A stretch of DNA of 64,000 nt, taken from NCBI GenBank assembly GCA_015143295.1, contig CM026551.1, forward strand, positions 47,108,034 through 47,172,033, read 5' to 3'. The translations under genes and the position numbers were made by a program. Origin of the DNA: Tetracentron sinense (Eukaryota > Streptophyta > Magnoliopsida > Trochodendrales > Trochodendraceae). The notes under the pieces were generated by a model. That model did not search any database. It was not told where the DNA came from and worked only from the letters and a program-made list of their open reading frames with translations. Below are positions 54,646 to 64,000 of this stretch, piece after piece; the first letter of the stretch is position 1, and every line of letters begins with the position of its first letter.

Positions 54646-56971
54646 TGTCGCGTCCCAAAACCCTAACTAGGAGAATGTGAGATCTTGGCACGTGACTTAC
54701 TTAACAAACCATCCTGTTAAAAACATTTAAGGCATACTAAAATGCGAACCTAAAAATTTCTTTAATTAATAATATCAATTAAATTCATAATCCCTAACTA
54801 CAACTGAAATATAATAAATCCTGATCATCCATCATAATCATAATCAAAACTAAATTAAGCATGAATTTCCATAAAGTCAATTAAAGTCTCCCTAAAAATT
54901 TACTACTAATAAATTAACTTCAACAGTAGGGCCAATGATCAAGATCCCATTCTTCTTCGGGATAATCACCTTCCGTGTCTTCTAAGTATTCTTCTTCTTC
55001 CCACGGTCTGGGTGCACAAATATCAAAATCTGAATCTGCCAACAACAAAAGTCATCGGCTGAGTAACAAGTTACTCCACGCATATACCAGACCATAGTGA
55101 ATAAAATAATGAACATTAATTTGCATACAATTTACAAATTCATACATTAGTTCACATATATAATCAAAGTGCGGAAACAACAGGTAAATTATGTCAATTT
55201 CTTTATTTTCTTACTTTCTTACTTTTTATACTTCATACGTTATCGTTTCATGAACACACATTCACTGCATTGGTAATAAATTAAAATACCATTTTACCGT
55301 ATAAGGAAAAGGGTTACTAGATTTTACTTTACCGAGATACCACCTCTCGTACATTATCCGGCACGGACGGCTTAATATATTTTCCGATACGACGGCTTAC
55401 TTACTTTAGCATACTTCTCGCATTTTTGATGGTATTCGGTGGTGTAAAACATAACATACATTATCGCTTTCGTGTCTTTCTTTCTTACTTATTTACTTTA
55501 CTTTTGGTCTTACTTATAATCTTCTTAGTGTCTTTAATTCTATCTTTAAACATGTGCATATTTTTCATTCATGAGTGTACAATGATACACTTTTTGTTTA
55601 AATTGCACACAAGACTAACCGTCAAGGGTCATATGACATCTCACCATAGCGTCTCATTCCACTATGTTAACCGGGCCTAGACAAGCTTGACTTTCATCAA
55701 ATGTTCATTTACCCAAATGTATATCATGTATAAAGAAACATAAAATAAACACACAACCTTTCGTATTTCCAATGATTCGACAATTTAAAATCAGTTTATA
55801 TTAAAATGCACATAAATCACGATCTAATTTACATATCAATTCCTCTTTTGTTTAATCAACATCAATATCCTAATTATAACACCTTTCATCAATAATAATT
55901 CTCATGAATTATAAATATAAAATCAAACTCACATATAATTAAAATCCCACAAATAATTCATCCATTAATTTCATTCTCCTCATAAATCCACGCACTTCAA
56001 TAAAATTTTCAATCTCTTTGTTGAATCATAAATACTTTGACATGGTTATTCACATTCTAAATTAACAATTCAAGAACAGAGATCATAAATATAGTTATTC
56101 ACATCCTATTTTAACGATTCAAGAATAATAGAACGAAATCATAAATATTTTTCATAGATCGTACCTATTCTTACGTTCTTACTTAGGTTTACTCATTTTA
56201 ATTCATCCTTTTAGGTTAATATTCAAAATATGGATCACTAGATTTGTTATTTTACCTCTCTTGACCGCTTCCCTACGATCTTACGCTTGCGAATTGACTC
56301 GATCTAAGCCTTCACGTTCTTCTCCTTGCAAAACCTTTTACTTTTCCTTTTAGATTTCTAAAAAATAATTTTTCTCTCCCTTCTTCTCTAATGAGAACTC
56401 ATAAGTTTTTCTTCAATTTTTCTTTCTAATAAGTTTTAGAATGATAGAATATCTAAAATTCATGAGTTAAGGTCCTTATATAGGCAATACCAGAGTTGGA
56501 AAGTGATTAGAATTGCTAAAAAGACTATTCACGAAACACTATTCATGCTGTTACTATTCATCATATTTACAGTTTTACCACTGAACTTCGAATAATTCTA
56601 TAGAGCTCAATTCTTATCGGATTAACTTGAAATTTGAACTATAGCTACTTTAGGTCATATAGAATCTACCTAAATTTTTTTTATAAATTTTGGATGAAGA
56701 AAAATGACCAAATTACCCCTCTTATGATTGAGACAATTTTGCCTATTTTGATCATTTTATTTACTTTAAACCTTAACCATTGATCATAAAATACTTATAA
56801 CTTTAGTTAAAACTTTACATAGACATATTTAGACATAAATAATCATCAATTAACATCAATTAAACATTCTTGGACATTAATTAACATTAATTGTAGTGAT
56901 TTAAACAAAATCTCTATATTTTCATTCAATGTGCACTAATTCCAAGAAAAATAAGTTTTTGGGTCTCTACA
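54646..56971 (+). mobile_element. Solo LTR (2.3 kb), TGTCGCGTCCC family
   Basis: Starts TGTCGCGTCCCAAAACCC and ends TTTTTGGGTCTCTACA, with a perfect 5-bp duplication AACAA (54641-54645 and 56972-56976). The ends share an inverted GTCCCAAAA / TTTTGGG motif. The 5' part resembles the partial LTR at 31084. No primer binding site or coding region follows. The body is AT-rich and open frames (for example 55426-55680) are hydrophobic and unrecognised. Confidence 0.85.
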
Positions 56972-57294
56972 AACAATTTTTGACTTTTACTTTTTAAACC
57001 ATTAAAATAAGAAAACATCTCCATGTGTTAGGCATATCTTGTGTCTATGGAAAATTTTGGAGTAAATGCGATTGGGGCTAGCACTCCTCTCGGTAGAATA
57101 TCGATTTGATGACTCCTCATACCACTCCCAACAAAATTTTCTATTCAACATATATAATGACAACAACACAACTGCTATTCAATGTTGCAAGTTAGTGCTA
57201 TAAACGATGCCAAACTTTCGAGTGCAAGGTTCTAATGGAAAAATGATAATAGGAAGAGTCCACATACCTTCCATAATATTCTTTTAAATGTGGT

Positions 57295-57510
57295 TAAAAA
57301 ATGATTTTAGTAACAATTTTTTATCTTTAGCGACAGACATTTTCCGTCGCTAAAAGTTCACTAGTAGCGCCTATAACTTTTAGCGACGATAGTATTTCCA
57401 ATGAATTGGTGAAAACTAGATTTTTTGTCGCTATAACCTTTAGCGACAAAAAAACTAGTTTTAACGAAAAAAAATTTCCATTGCTAAATATGATTTTTCT
57501 TGTAATGTGC
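57295..57510 (-). mobile_element. CACTA (En/Spm) terminal fragment
   Basis: The right edge GATTTTTCTTGTAATG is the complement of CATTACAAGAAAAATC, close to the canonical CACTACAAGAAAA terminus. Inside, TTTAGCGACG / CGTCGCTAAA motifs repeat in both orientations, the typical subterminal repeats. The other end and the transposase genes are absent. Confidence 0.75.
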
Positions 57511-58318
57511 CTAAAATTAACCCTCAATTGGAGTGTCACCAACCCAATGAAAGAAGTCACACCTCAAATAACTAAAAGAGTTAAGAGTAATTATTTTAGG
57601 ATAATGCTAGCACCACTTTCTTTCAAGATTCACTATCTTTTTTAGTGGACATAGGGTTAGTGCAAAACATGTGTCTTTCTCTTAAGGGAAGTAATTTAAA
57701 ACTCTTGATAGTACCTACTATCGAGAGCTGAACCGTTGCATTCAAGATCTAATGGTTTCAAGTATTAAGTGGGGCCTTTAATTAAAACACATGTAGACAT
57801 GGCAGAGTTTTTTATCACTTTCCTTTTTTTAATGGAAGAGAACACCACGTGTATTTTTCCTTAAGAAAGTGAGTTTAAAAGAAAGTAGAGCTTGCATTAC
57901 CCATTATTTTATTTTATTTTATACAAACTTTTGTAATAAGGTAATACTGGGATTTAAATAAACCATGGTGGGGAAGTGGGTACCTTACTTGAGCATTAAG
58001 GATCCTAAGAGAATAGAAACCATTACAAAGAAGGAACCAAATCTATAAAATTCAACTAGAATTTAGCTTAGACTACTAAAAGAGATCTGGTTCTGACTTA
58101 AGTGACATATGTTGGATATGCCTATGGCCAAGAACCAGTGGGCTGTTCCTAGCCTAGGTATATATTAAATTCCTTAAATTGACTCAAGATCCTCTGGGGT
58201 TGGTTTCTTAAGTGTAGAAATGACTTTTATCTCATAAAAGAGAACTTTTTTTTTTTAGCATGATCAAAAGTCTAACTTCTAGGAATAGAAAGTGTTTTTA
58301 GGAATGGAAAAAAGCAGC

Positions 58319-58323
<5 letters not shown>

Positions 58324-58353
<30 letters not shown>
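58324..58353 (+). repeat. TA microsatellite
   Basis: About 15 uninterrupted TA units. Confidence 0.95.
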
Positions 58354-58355
<2 letters not shown>

Positions 58356-58560
58356 GGACACATGTTCGCGTGGGAGTGTGTTGGTTGGTGACCACATCTC
58401 TTCTGCCTCTGTTAGGCTGGGGTGTGCGTGTATTCAGCATTGCGCTGTGCAATCTTTGGTTGTTGCTAAAGGTGGTCAGGTTCCTAGGGAGAAAGTCTAT
58501 GACATGTATTCAATGCTAGCCTTAATTAATTTCCCTCTTTAATTGCACCGAAAGGGGTAA
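58354..58560 (+). other. GC-richer open segment, possible exon relic
   Basis: A 62-residue open frame (58354-58542) reads VLVGDHISSASVRLGC, then IQHCAVQSLVVAKGGQVP and REKVYDMYSMLALI. Composition looks protein-like and the DNA is richer in GC than its surroundings, but I recognise no family and no splice structure is evident. It may be a degraded gene piece or chance. Confidence 0.25.
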
Positions 58561-58677
58561 CAAAGTGGCTTGTGGGCCTAACCTATTTAGTTGTATTCCG
58601 TGGTAATTTTTTGCTATTTGCACACATCTGCCTTCTTTTCTTCTGTTAATTAGAGTTTTCTTTTATGGAAAATGATT

Positions 58678-58847
58678 GAAAACTCTTGATAGTACATATT
58701 ATCGACAGCTATGCCGTTAAATTCTAAATCCACCAGTCCACGTGCTCATATGCATGTAATGGTGCACCCTACCTTAATGCTTAGCTCCATTAGATTGTGA
58801 ATCAAGTGGCTTAGCTCTCGATAGTATGTATTATTGAGAGTTTCCAA
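58678..58847. mobile_element. Small MITE with AACTCTTGATAGTAC ends
   Basis: GAAAACTCTTGATAGTACAT at the left is inverted with AGTATGTATTATTGAGAGTT at the right. Each end is itself a small palindrome. A single end also occurs at about 57700-57730. Flanks AATGATT and AATGGATT suggest a duplication with one indel. Confidence 0.55.
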
Positions 58848-58849
58848 TG

Positions 58850-59205
58850 GATTTTGCTAGCCCTAGTCGCTAATCTTTCAAAGATACAATTTGGTGGCTA
58901 CAAATGTCAAACACTTCTAGTTTTTATTTTTTTTAATCTATAAAAGTAGAGGAGTGCTAGCCCAGTCACATTTAATCTAAATTTTTCCATAGAAGCAAGA
59001 GGATCCAAACACTTGGAGATCTTTCATTATTTTAATAGCTGAAAAAACAAAAGTCAAAGCAAGTTTGACTTTGTATGGCCTAGTTGCGTCTTTGGAAGAT
59101 TTGCGACTAGGGCTAGCAAAATCCATAAAAGTATCAAACGTGTTATAACTACTCTTGCGCCTCTGTAAATGTTTGGAGTAAATGTGACTGGCTAGCACTC
59201 CTCTA
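58850..59205. mobile_element. Overlapping inverted repeats, GAGGAGTGCTAGCCC MITE family
   Basis: GGATTTTGCTAGCCCTAGTC (58849) is inverted with ACTAGGGCTAGCAAAATCC (ends 59114), and GAGGAGTGCTAGCCCAGTCA (58949) with TGACTGGCTAGCACTCCTC (ends 59204). The two inverted pairs interlock, suggesting one MITE inserted in or recombined with another. A single end is also at 57050-57093. Confidence 0.65.
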
Positions 59206-59209
59206 GAGT

Positions 59210-59820
59210 TAAACATAACACACAACTGTCTTCTTATGCCAGTGGCAGTGTGTATCCCCAATGTAAGGGTGTAGGAACCATTTTCATGAGTTCTGTGTCC
59301 ACCGTTTAACCAACTACAAATGCTAGACTCTCTAACTCACTAATCCATGTTCAATGCCAAAACACCTGGCCGGAGTTGTTTATTGAAACAAATTAAATAT
59401 AAACTGAACTCCAGTTCAAGAGAAAATTGGAGCTTCCTTAAACTACACATTGATAGGGGCATTGGAAATTACATAAAATGTTTATCTTATAGAAATACCC
59501 TCATTTTATTTTTAAGAGTTCCAATTATCTCTTGAACTAGAGTTCCTATTTATAGTGAAACAACTCTTTAAAATATTAATGTTTTAACATTTTCCCTCGA
59601 CTTTTTAGTGGTCCTTCATAGCCCTGAATTACAAAAGGGTTTCCTCTAGTTTTAATTGTATCATGTGTTTGCCAGGACTTGATCGACCTCTTTTACAAGA
59701 CACATTTCGCCATAACTGAGATTGGGAAGGTAAAAGAGGGTTGATTAAGGCTAACAAAAGTAGGTTTTTTTGTTTTTGGGTTTGGATAGTATTTACCTAC
59801 AGTTAATGGTCAGTGATTTG
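59210..59820. other. Intergenic DNA, nothing recognised
   Basis: Low-information sequence with short frames only. I see no repeat terminus or domain. Confidence 0.45.
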
Positions 59821-59824
59821 CTTG

Positions 59825-59906
59825 AGGATTGGAGCTCTTGCAACTCATCCCTTGGCGGGATTAGTTCCTAAGACCTCTCACTTGAAAGATGCCACACCCC
59901 ACCATT
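59825..59906 (-). mobile_element. SINE relic, family S1
   Basis: On the minus strand GTGGCATCTTTCAAGTGAGA is followed by GGTCTTAGGAACTAATCCC and GATGAGTTGCAAGAG, matching the heads of the elements at 10735 and 20700. It abuts a run of 21 G on the plus strand. Confidence 0.5.
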
Positions 59907-59927
59907 GGGGGGGGGGGGGGGGGGGGG
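59907..59927 (+). repeat. G-run of 21
   Basis: An uninterrupted run of 21 G. Two similar runs occur at 33155-33182 and 33990-34011. Confidence 0.95.
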
Positions 59928-60027
59928 TGACAAAAGTTGGTTTAGGACCCACAGAATAAAGTGGTGAACTAAGAGTAAGAAAAGAAACATAAAAATAATA
60001 TAACAAAAAAACATAAAAAAACATAAA

Positions 60028-60375
60028 TAGAATGTCAAAAGTAGCTGCGACTTTGAAAGCAATGTTGTCTCCTCTCTTTTTTGAAATGGCCAGCCAATAT
60101 GCTCTCTAAAAGAACCGTTGATAGGAGAAACATTGCGCAATCACTTGCGTAAGCAACAACGCTTTTCATTCCACCAATTCCATCAGTTGTCTGCAATGTT
60201 TCGTTGCTTTCAACCAAAAAAAAACTGCCCAAATCAATGGGGTTCGTGTAAGAGAAAGAGAAGGGTTACCAATGGAAGCTTCCTTCTTTATAAGTTTGTG
60301 GGTGCATGAAAGTGAAGTGCATTTCATTCACTTTATCTTAACATTCTCCATTGTACTTTAATGGTTCTAGAAGGA
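60028..60375 (+). repeat. Second copy of repeat R44, without the insertions
   Basis: It matches 44150-45190 (AATGTCAAAAGTAGCT, CTTTGAAAGCAA, GGAAGCTTCCTT, GCATTTCATTCACTTTATCT, TTTAATGGTTCTAGAAG) but lacks the SINE-like and Mutator MITE insertions. Both empty sites can be read at about 60307-60345. Confidence 0.7.
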
Positions 60376-60379
60376 GCAT

Positions 60380-60978
60380 TACATGCCCTTTAATGCAAGG
60401 CATTTAGTACTTAGAGGAGTGTCAGTCTTAATTCAAAAAATAATAATTTCTACACTCTCACTGTGAGTGCAACATCATGTTAAGAAAAAAGAAAATTCAA
60501 AAAAAGAAGTTATAACTTATATTCATTCTCAAGGTAGCATGGAATAGGGAGACCCTTGTCGTTACCATAGTGAGAGTTTAAAAGTATGGATATGGACTTG
60601 CATATACCTATTTCTTTTAGGTAAAAGAGACTCGTGTAGATTTACAAAAGAACACTCATGTTAATGGAATATGATAAAGGAATGGCCTTTCTAAAACTAA
60701 ACTCTTTGAAGTGCTTACATTATTGAGTATTGAATAAACAGGGATATATGTAGTTTTAGCCCAAGGTGGACCATGGTATTCCTTTATCTGACAAGGACAA
60801 CACCATGCCTTTTATATGTTTTTCTCAAATGATACAAAATACTCTTGATATGTATTTATTTTAAAATAATGAAAAAAATCTTTCTCTTTACTTTGAATGA
60901 AATGATAATCCTTCATCCGTGTTACCTTGCTATGATATTGAGGATAAGTCATTGAGACGACGATGATATATCATAACT
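60380..60978. other. Intergenic DNA, nothing recognised
   Basis: AT-rich sequence between R44 copy 2 and the TRIM. No feature is supported. Confidence 0.45.
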
Positions 60979-60984
60979 TGTTTG

Positions 60985-61892
60985 TGAAGTAAAACTCCTT
61001 TTATCGAATTCTCAAGATGATTACAAAGAGACACAATTATGGTTTATATAGAAATTACATTGACCTCAAGATAGAAACCTAATCTAATCAAATTCTAATC
61101 AAATCCTTAATTGATGTTAATCCAATATTGTCTATGAGATCTTGTGTATCTCATAGATATTACATCATTATTTTCCTAACATAATATTTCTCTAATACTT
61201 CCCCTCAAACACATGAGGATTGAGATCTTCATGTGTTTGCCACAAGTTAAGTACTCCGCACTTCTGATCTTCTTAAATAATTTATTGACAAATAGGTTTG
61301 TGCTTGGTGTTCACTGCTGGTCTGTGAAGTCCATCTCTATCGCATCCCACTCATTCTTGAGTTTGTCGAAGCCGGTGGCCCACTAGATCAGGCTATCATA
61401 ATCTTCTCCCAAAACACATGATGTATGACCCCGCAATTTAAAGAAAAAACTCTCGTTAGAGAGGTCTTCAATAAATGAAAAGAAAAAGAGAGATCGTGAA
61501 GCATGAGTATGAGTATGAAAATTGATGATTGTAAATATATAGAGGATGATAGTAGAGTTTTTATTTAAAATAAAAATAAAAATCAAAGGTTTCATACCTG
61601 GCGGGTGGTGATGACACTACCCGTCGGAAAGCAGAATAAAAAAAATTCAAAATAGGCGGTGGATCACCCGCTCTGATACCATGAAGTAAAACTGATTTTA
61701 TTAAATTCTCAAGATTATTACAAAGAGACACAATTATGGTTTATATAGAGATTACATTGACCTCAAGATAGAAACCTCTCTAATCAAATTCTAATCAAAT
61801 TTTGATTAATGCTAATCTAATATTGTCTATGAGATCTTGTGTATCTCATAGATATTACATCATTATTTTCCTAACATAATATTTCTCTAATA
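60985..61892 (-). mobile_element. Complete TRIM (small non-autonomous LTR retrotransposon)
   Basis: Two LTRs of 213 bp (60985-61197) and 211 bp (61682-61892) are highly similar and direct. A perfect 5-bp duplication GTTTG flanks the whole (60980-60984 and 61893-61897). On the minus strand the primer binding site TGGTATCAGAGCGGG lies directly inside the 5' LTR (61681-61667) and a polypurine tract GAGGGGAAG directly before the 3' LTR (about 61206-61198). The internal 484 bp code for nothing recognisable. The LTR 5' end is TATTAG instead of TG. It needs proteins from an autonomous relative. A solo LTR of the group is at 21925. Confidence 0.9.
61667..61681 (-). promoter_or_regulatory. TRIM primer binding site
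   Basis: Minus-strand TGGTATCAGAGCGGG is a perfect match to the 12-base complement of initiator Met tRNA, adjacent to the LTR edge with no spacer. Confidence 0.9.
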
Positions 61893-62265
61893 GTTTGCAT
61901 ATAATATAAGGAATTATTTTCATTTGAGAAGAACATGTGTGAAGGTAATGTAGGCAAGATCACAACACAGAGAAAATTGGAGAACAAGAGTCTGAGCTCT
62001 TGTAAACACAAAAAACAGTTTACAAATGCATAAATAGAACCTTAGTTAGAAAATTAAACCCTAGCATTGATCAGGCCATCTAAGATCATAAGGATTTACG
62101 ATCTACAATACAAAAAAGAAACCCTAAAGAATAATTATAAAAATACACAAAGTTAAAATTATGAAAATGACCCTAAAACTAAAAATTGCTCAAAAATCAT
62201 TAAAATGACCCCGGAAAGTTAGGGAAATTGATTATTAAATTTAAATCTAACTTATATATATATGG

Positions 62266-62566
62266 GAAAAGCTAAAACTCACGCAGTGCTTGAATTCTGT
62301 ATCTTTCACGTAGGCAAACAATAATGGCAATTTGGTAATTATGGAGAGGACTAAGGATAGTTTTAAAAACCAATGAATTGTTGACCCCAACATAAATGAT
62401 GGCAATTCGATAATTATAAAGAGAACTAAGGAAAGTTTTGAAAAACAGTTTTATTATAATAATTACAAAAATGTCATTGATCATTATTAGAATTACAAAA
62501 TTGCCATCAGATTTTCAGAGCCGTGAATGATAAACAGTTCACGCATTGCGTGAACTGTTGTAAGTC
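62266..62566. mobile_element. MITE with a 27-nt perfect hairpin end
   Basis: Left GGGAAAAGCTAAAACTCACG and right GTGAACTGTTGTAAGTCCC resemble inverted ends inside TA-rich flanks. The right end contains AACAGTTCACGC-A-TTGCGTGAACTGTT-like perfect dyad (62534-62561). A 45-bp block (ATGGCAATT-GATAATTAT...AAGTTTT) is directly repeated at about 62324 and 62398. Confidence 0.55.
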
Positions 62567-62940
62567 CCTATATATATATATATATATATATTAAGTATAT
62601 TCTATATATAAATATGTAAGATTTGAGTTTGGGCGGCTGCATAGGTTAGGGAACAATCAAACCCAAACCGAACTCAACTTCGGGTCTAGATTTGAGCTCG
62701 AATCCAACCTAACCCACTACAACCTCAAGCTAGCACACCGTTAACCCGGGTGCATGGTTCCCAGCCCAGCCCATTGTGCAGCACCCCTGGGGAAAACAAA
62801 ATTGTCAGTAGAGGCTGCTATTTTTCTTTGTTATCTTTACAATCCGTTGAATCCATAGTTTCTTTTTTTTTTCAAAATAATATTTTCTTATCGAATGAGA
62901 TTTTGGAAACTTGGGAGCTAGAACTCCCATGGGATAAAAT

Positions 62941-63111
62941 AGGATTTTATTACTGAGACCCTCTTAGGGCAGATACCACCTAGACTGTGCTCTAAGATCT
63001 CAAGATTTGAGGTGGGCCTATCATGTGAAATGGTCTCCCACCCAAAATCCCGTGTTGTTAGAGTACGGTCTTCTTGGCCTCGGCCTAAGGGGGGTCTCAA
63101 AAGCTTTATCT
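62941..63111. mobile_element. Mutator MITE (GAGACCACC family), copy 4
   Basis: Flanks GGATAAAAT (62932-62940) and GGATGAAAT (63112-63120) agree at 8 of 9 bases. Ends AGGATTTTATTACTGAGACC and TCTCAAAAGCTTTATCT are inverted repeats, and the body folds as in the other copies (ATACCACCTAGACTGTGCTC). Confidence 0.85.
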
Positions 63112-63347
63112 GGATGAAATAACCAAATGATACACATGTGAAAATTCAAGTAGTCAGCCTGATAAAGGGTGACGTGGATGCAGACAGTATACACGCCCTT
63201 TACCCAAAAGGTCTCCTATCAGATGGACAGATTTGGATTGACCCATCAACTCAAAGCATGGTATGAAATTCTTTTGGACTAGTGCTTTTACACTATTGTG
63301 CCCTTTGGGATTCTGTCTTCAACCATCCCTTCTAAGTTTTCAACATG

Positions 63348-63640
63348 GGGCCGTTTGGATACACTTCGGTCTGCCTTTTAAAACTAAAAATAACTTTTTA
63401 TTTTCAAATTTTTTTAAGTAGAAAATATATTAGGTATTACTAACTTTTACTTATTTAATAAAAGCAAAAACAAAAAAAAGAGTTTAGAAAATATGATGAT
63501 TATAATGATGAGTAAACAATTCCAATCTATAGTGGTGGCAGTAGTAGTGGTGAGTGGTGGTGGTGGTGGTGGTGGTGGAGTGGTTGTATGGTGGTGATAG
63601 TAGTGGATGGTGGAGTGATCGTTGTGGATGGTGTGGTGGT
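63348..63640 (+). mobile_element. One arm of a GGT-type foldback element
   Basis: GGGGCCGTTTGGATACACTT matches the end of the element at 25953, followed by the same A/T-rich arm (CAATTCCAATCTAT-GTGGTG) and a GGT/GTGG tract (63533-63640). No opposite arm is visible before the window ends. Confidence 0.6.
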
Positions 63641-63644
63641 TCGG

Positions 63645-64000
63645 CAACAAGAGATATACGTGGTTCGGCAACAACATGCCTACGTCCACGGGTCAAAATC
63701 CGATTACTTCTTTACTCACAGAAACCTTGAGGAACTAGTACAAAATCACTCAACTCACTTTCTCTATGAAAACTCAAAGAAGAATCTCTATCTATCATCC
63801 CTTAAACATTTTCCAAGTCCTAGTATGCTTTAACTCTTTCTATTATCTCTCACTCCTAATGCAAAAACATTCTCTTGATCTTAAGATTACAACCCTAGAC
63901 CCATATCTACGTATTTATAAGCCTAAACATGGAGTCATAAACAAATAGAAAGTCCCCCAATCAGAATAGGAGTTTTCCAAAGCATAAAATACTTAAAATA
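63645..64000 (-). mobile_element. Probable LTR fragment, cut by the window end
   Basis: ACGTGGTTCGGCAACA and TGCCTACGTCCACGGG are motifs I associate with the ends of common plant Copia LTRs (read here in the antisense direction). The following sequence has no open frame with known domains. It abuts the GGT tract. Confidence 0.4.

Noticed and set aside
55426-55680. 84-residue hydrophobic frame
   Set aside because: It lies within a solo LTR in AT-rich DNA and looks like chance.
1-64000. CRISPR array, prokaryotic operon, rRNA or tRNA genes
   Set aside because: No regular spacer-repeat array, no operon structure and no complete tRNA or rRNA sequence was seen; tRNA-like boxes occur only in SINE contexts.

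Overview
This window looks like repeat-rich nuclear DNA of a flowering plant with a large genome. It holds plant-type L1 LINEs (DUF4283 ORF1, endonuclease, reverse transcriptase, zf-RVT, plant RNase H), Copia relics primed by initiator Met-tRNA, long solo LTRs, a TRIM, SINEs, and many MITEs of the hAT, Mutator, PIF/Harbinger and CACTA types. There are no prokaryotic features and no intact long ORF. The species cannot be named from the sequence.

Host gene content is very small. (1) The 5' end of a gene on the minus strand (9037-9828) has three exons with good splice sites; the peptide resembles the N-terminus of plant katanin p60 A-like 2 (KATNAL2-type) AAA ATPases. The rest is not in the window, so either intron 3 runs past the left edge through nested LINE and Copia debris, or the gene is broken. 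(2) One or two exons on the minus strand (24045-24612) resemble the C-terminus of a plant cytosolic tyrosyl-tRNA synthetase. (3) A single well-formed exon (39641-39831, minus) encodes a peptide I cannot name.

Layout: 1-1540 unassigned; 1541-7215 a pile of LINE fragments, one carrying a hAT insertion; 7310-8300 Copia debris; 9037-9828 gene 5' end; 10130-11430 SINEs and Mutator-type MITEs; 11450-12620 AT-rich degenerate repeats; 13498-17682 a possible long inverted-repeat element containing a 3.1-kb solo LTR; 18360-19595 two hAT MITEs; 20963-23987 foldback elements, a small solo LTR and a nested MITE cluster; 24045-24612 tyrosyl-tRNA synthetase exons; 25953-27430 a foldback with GGT/ACC arms; 29290-31083 a Copia leader and gag; 31084-32560 a partial LTR with a hAT insertion; 33183-39250 a near full-length L1 LINE on the minus strand; 39413-43240 MITEs and AT-rich DNA; 44130-45203 a repeat carrying two dated insertions; 45204-50012 two candidate Helitrons in tandem, the first holding a 1.85-kb Mutator-type foldback; 50406-52834 and 54646-56971 two more solo LTRs; 57290-63640 CACTA debris, MITEs, a complete TRIM (60985-61892) and another GGT foldback; an LTR-like fragment ends the window.

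Many elements were delimited by target-site duplications read directly from the sequence (9 bp Mutator-like, 8 bp hAT, 5 bp LTR, 3 bp Harbinger), so much of the insertion order can be reconstructed. I found no clearly new biochemical system. The most unusual structures are the 1.85-kb foldback made of tandem small MITE units, the GGT/ACC foldback, the solo-LTR family rich in AACCATGGTT with long hairpins in one copy, and the stacked Helitrons.
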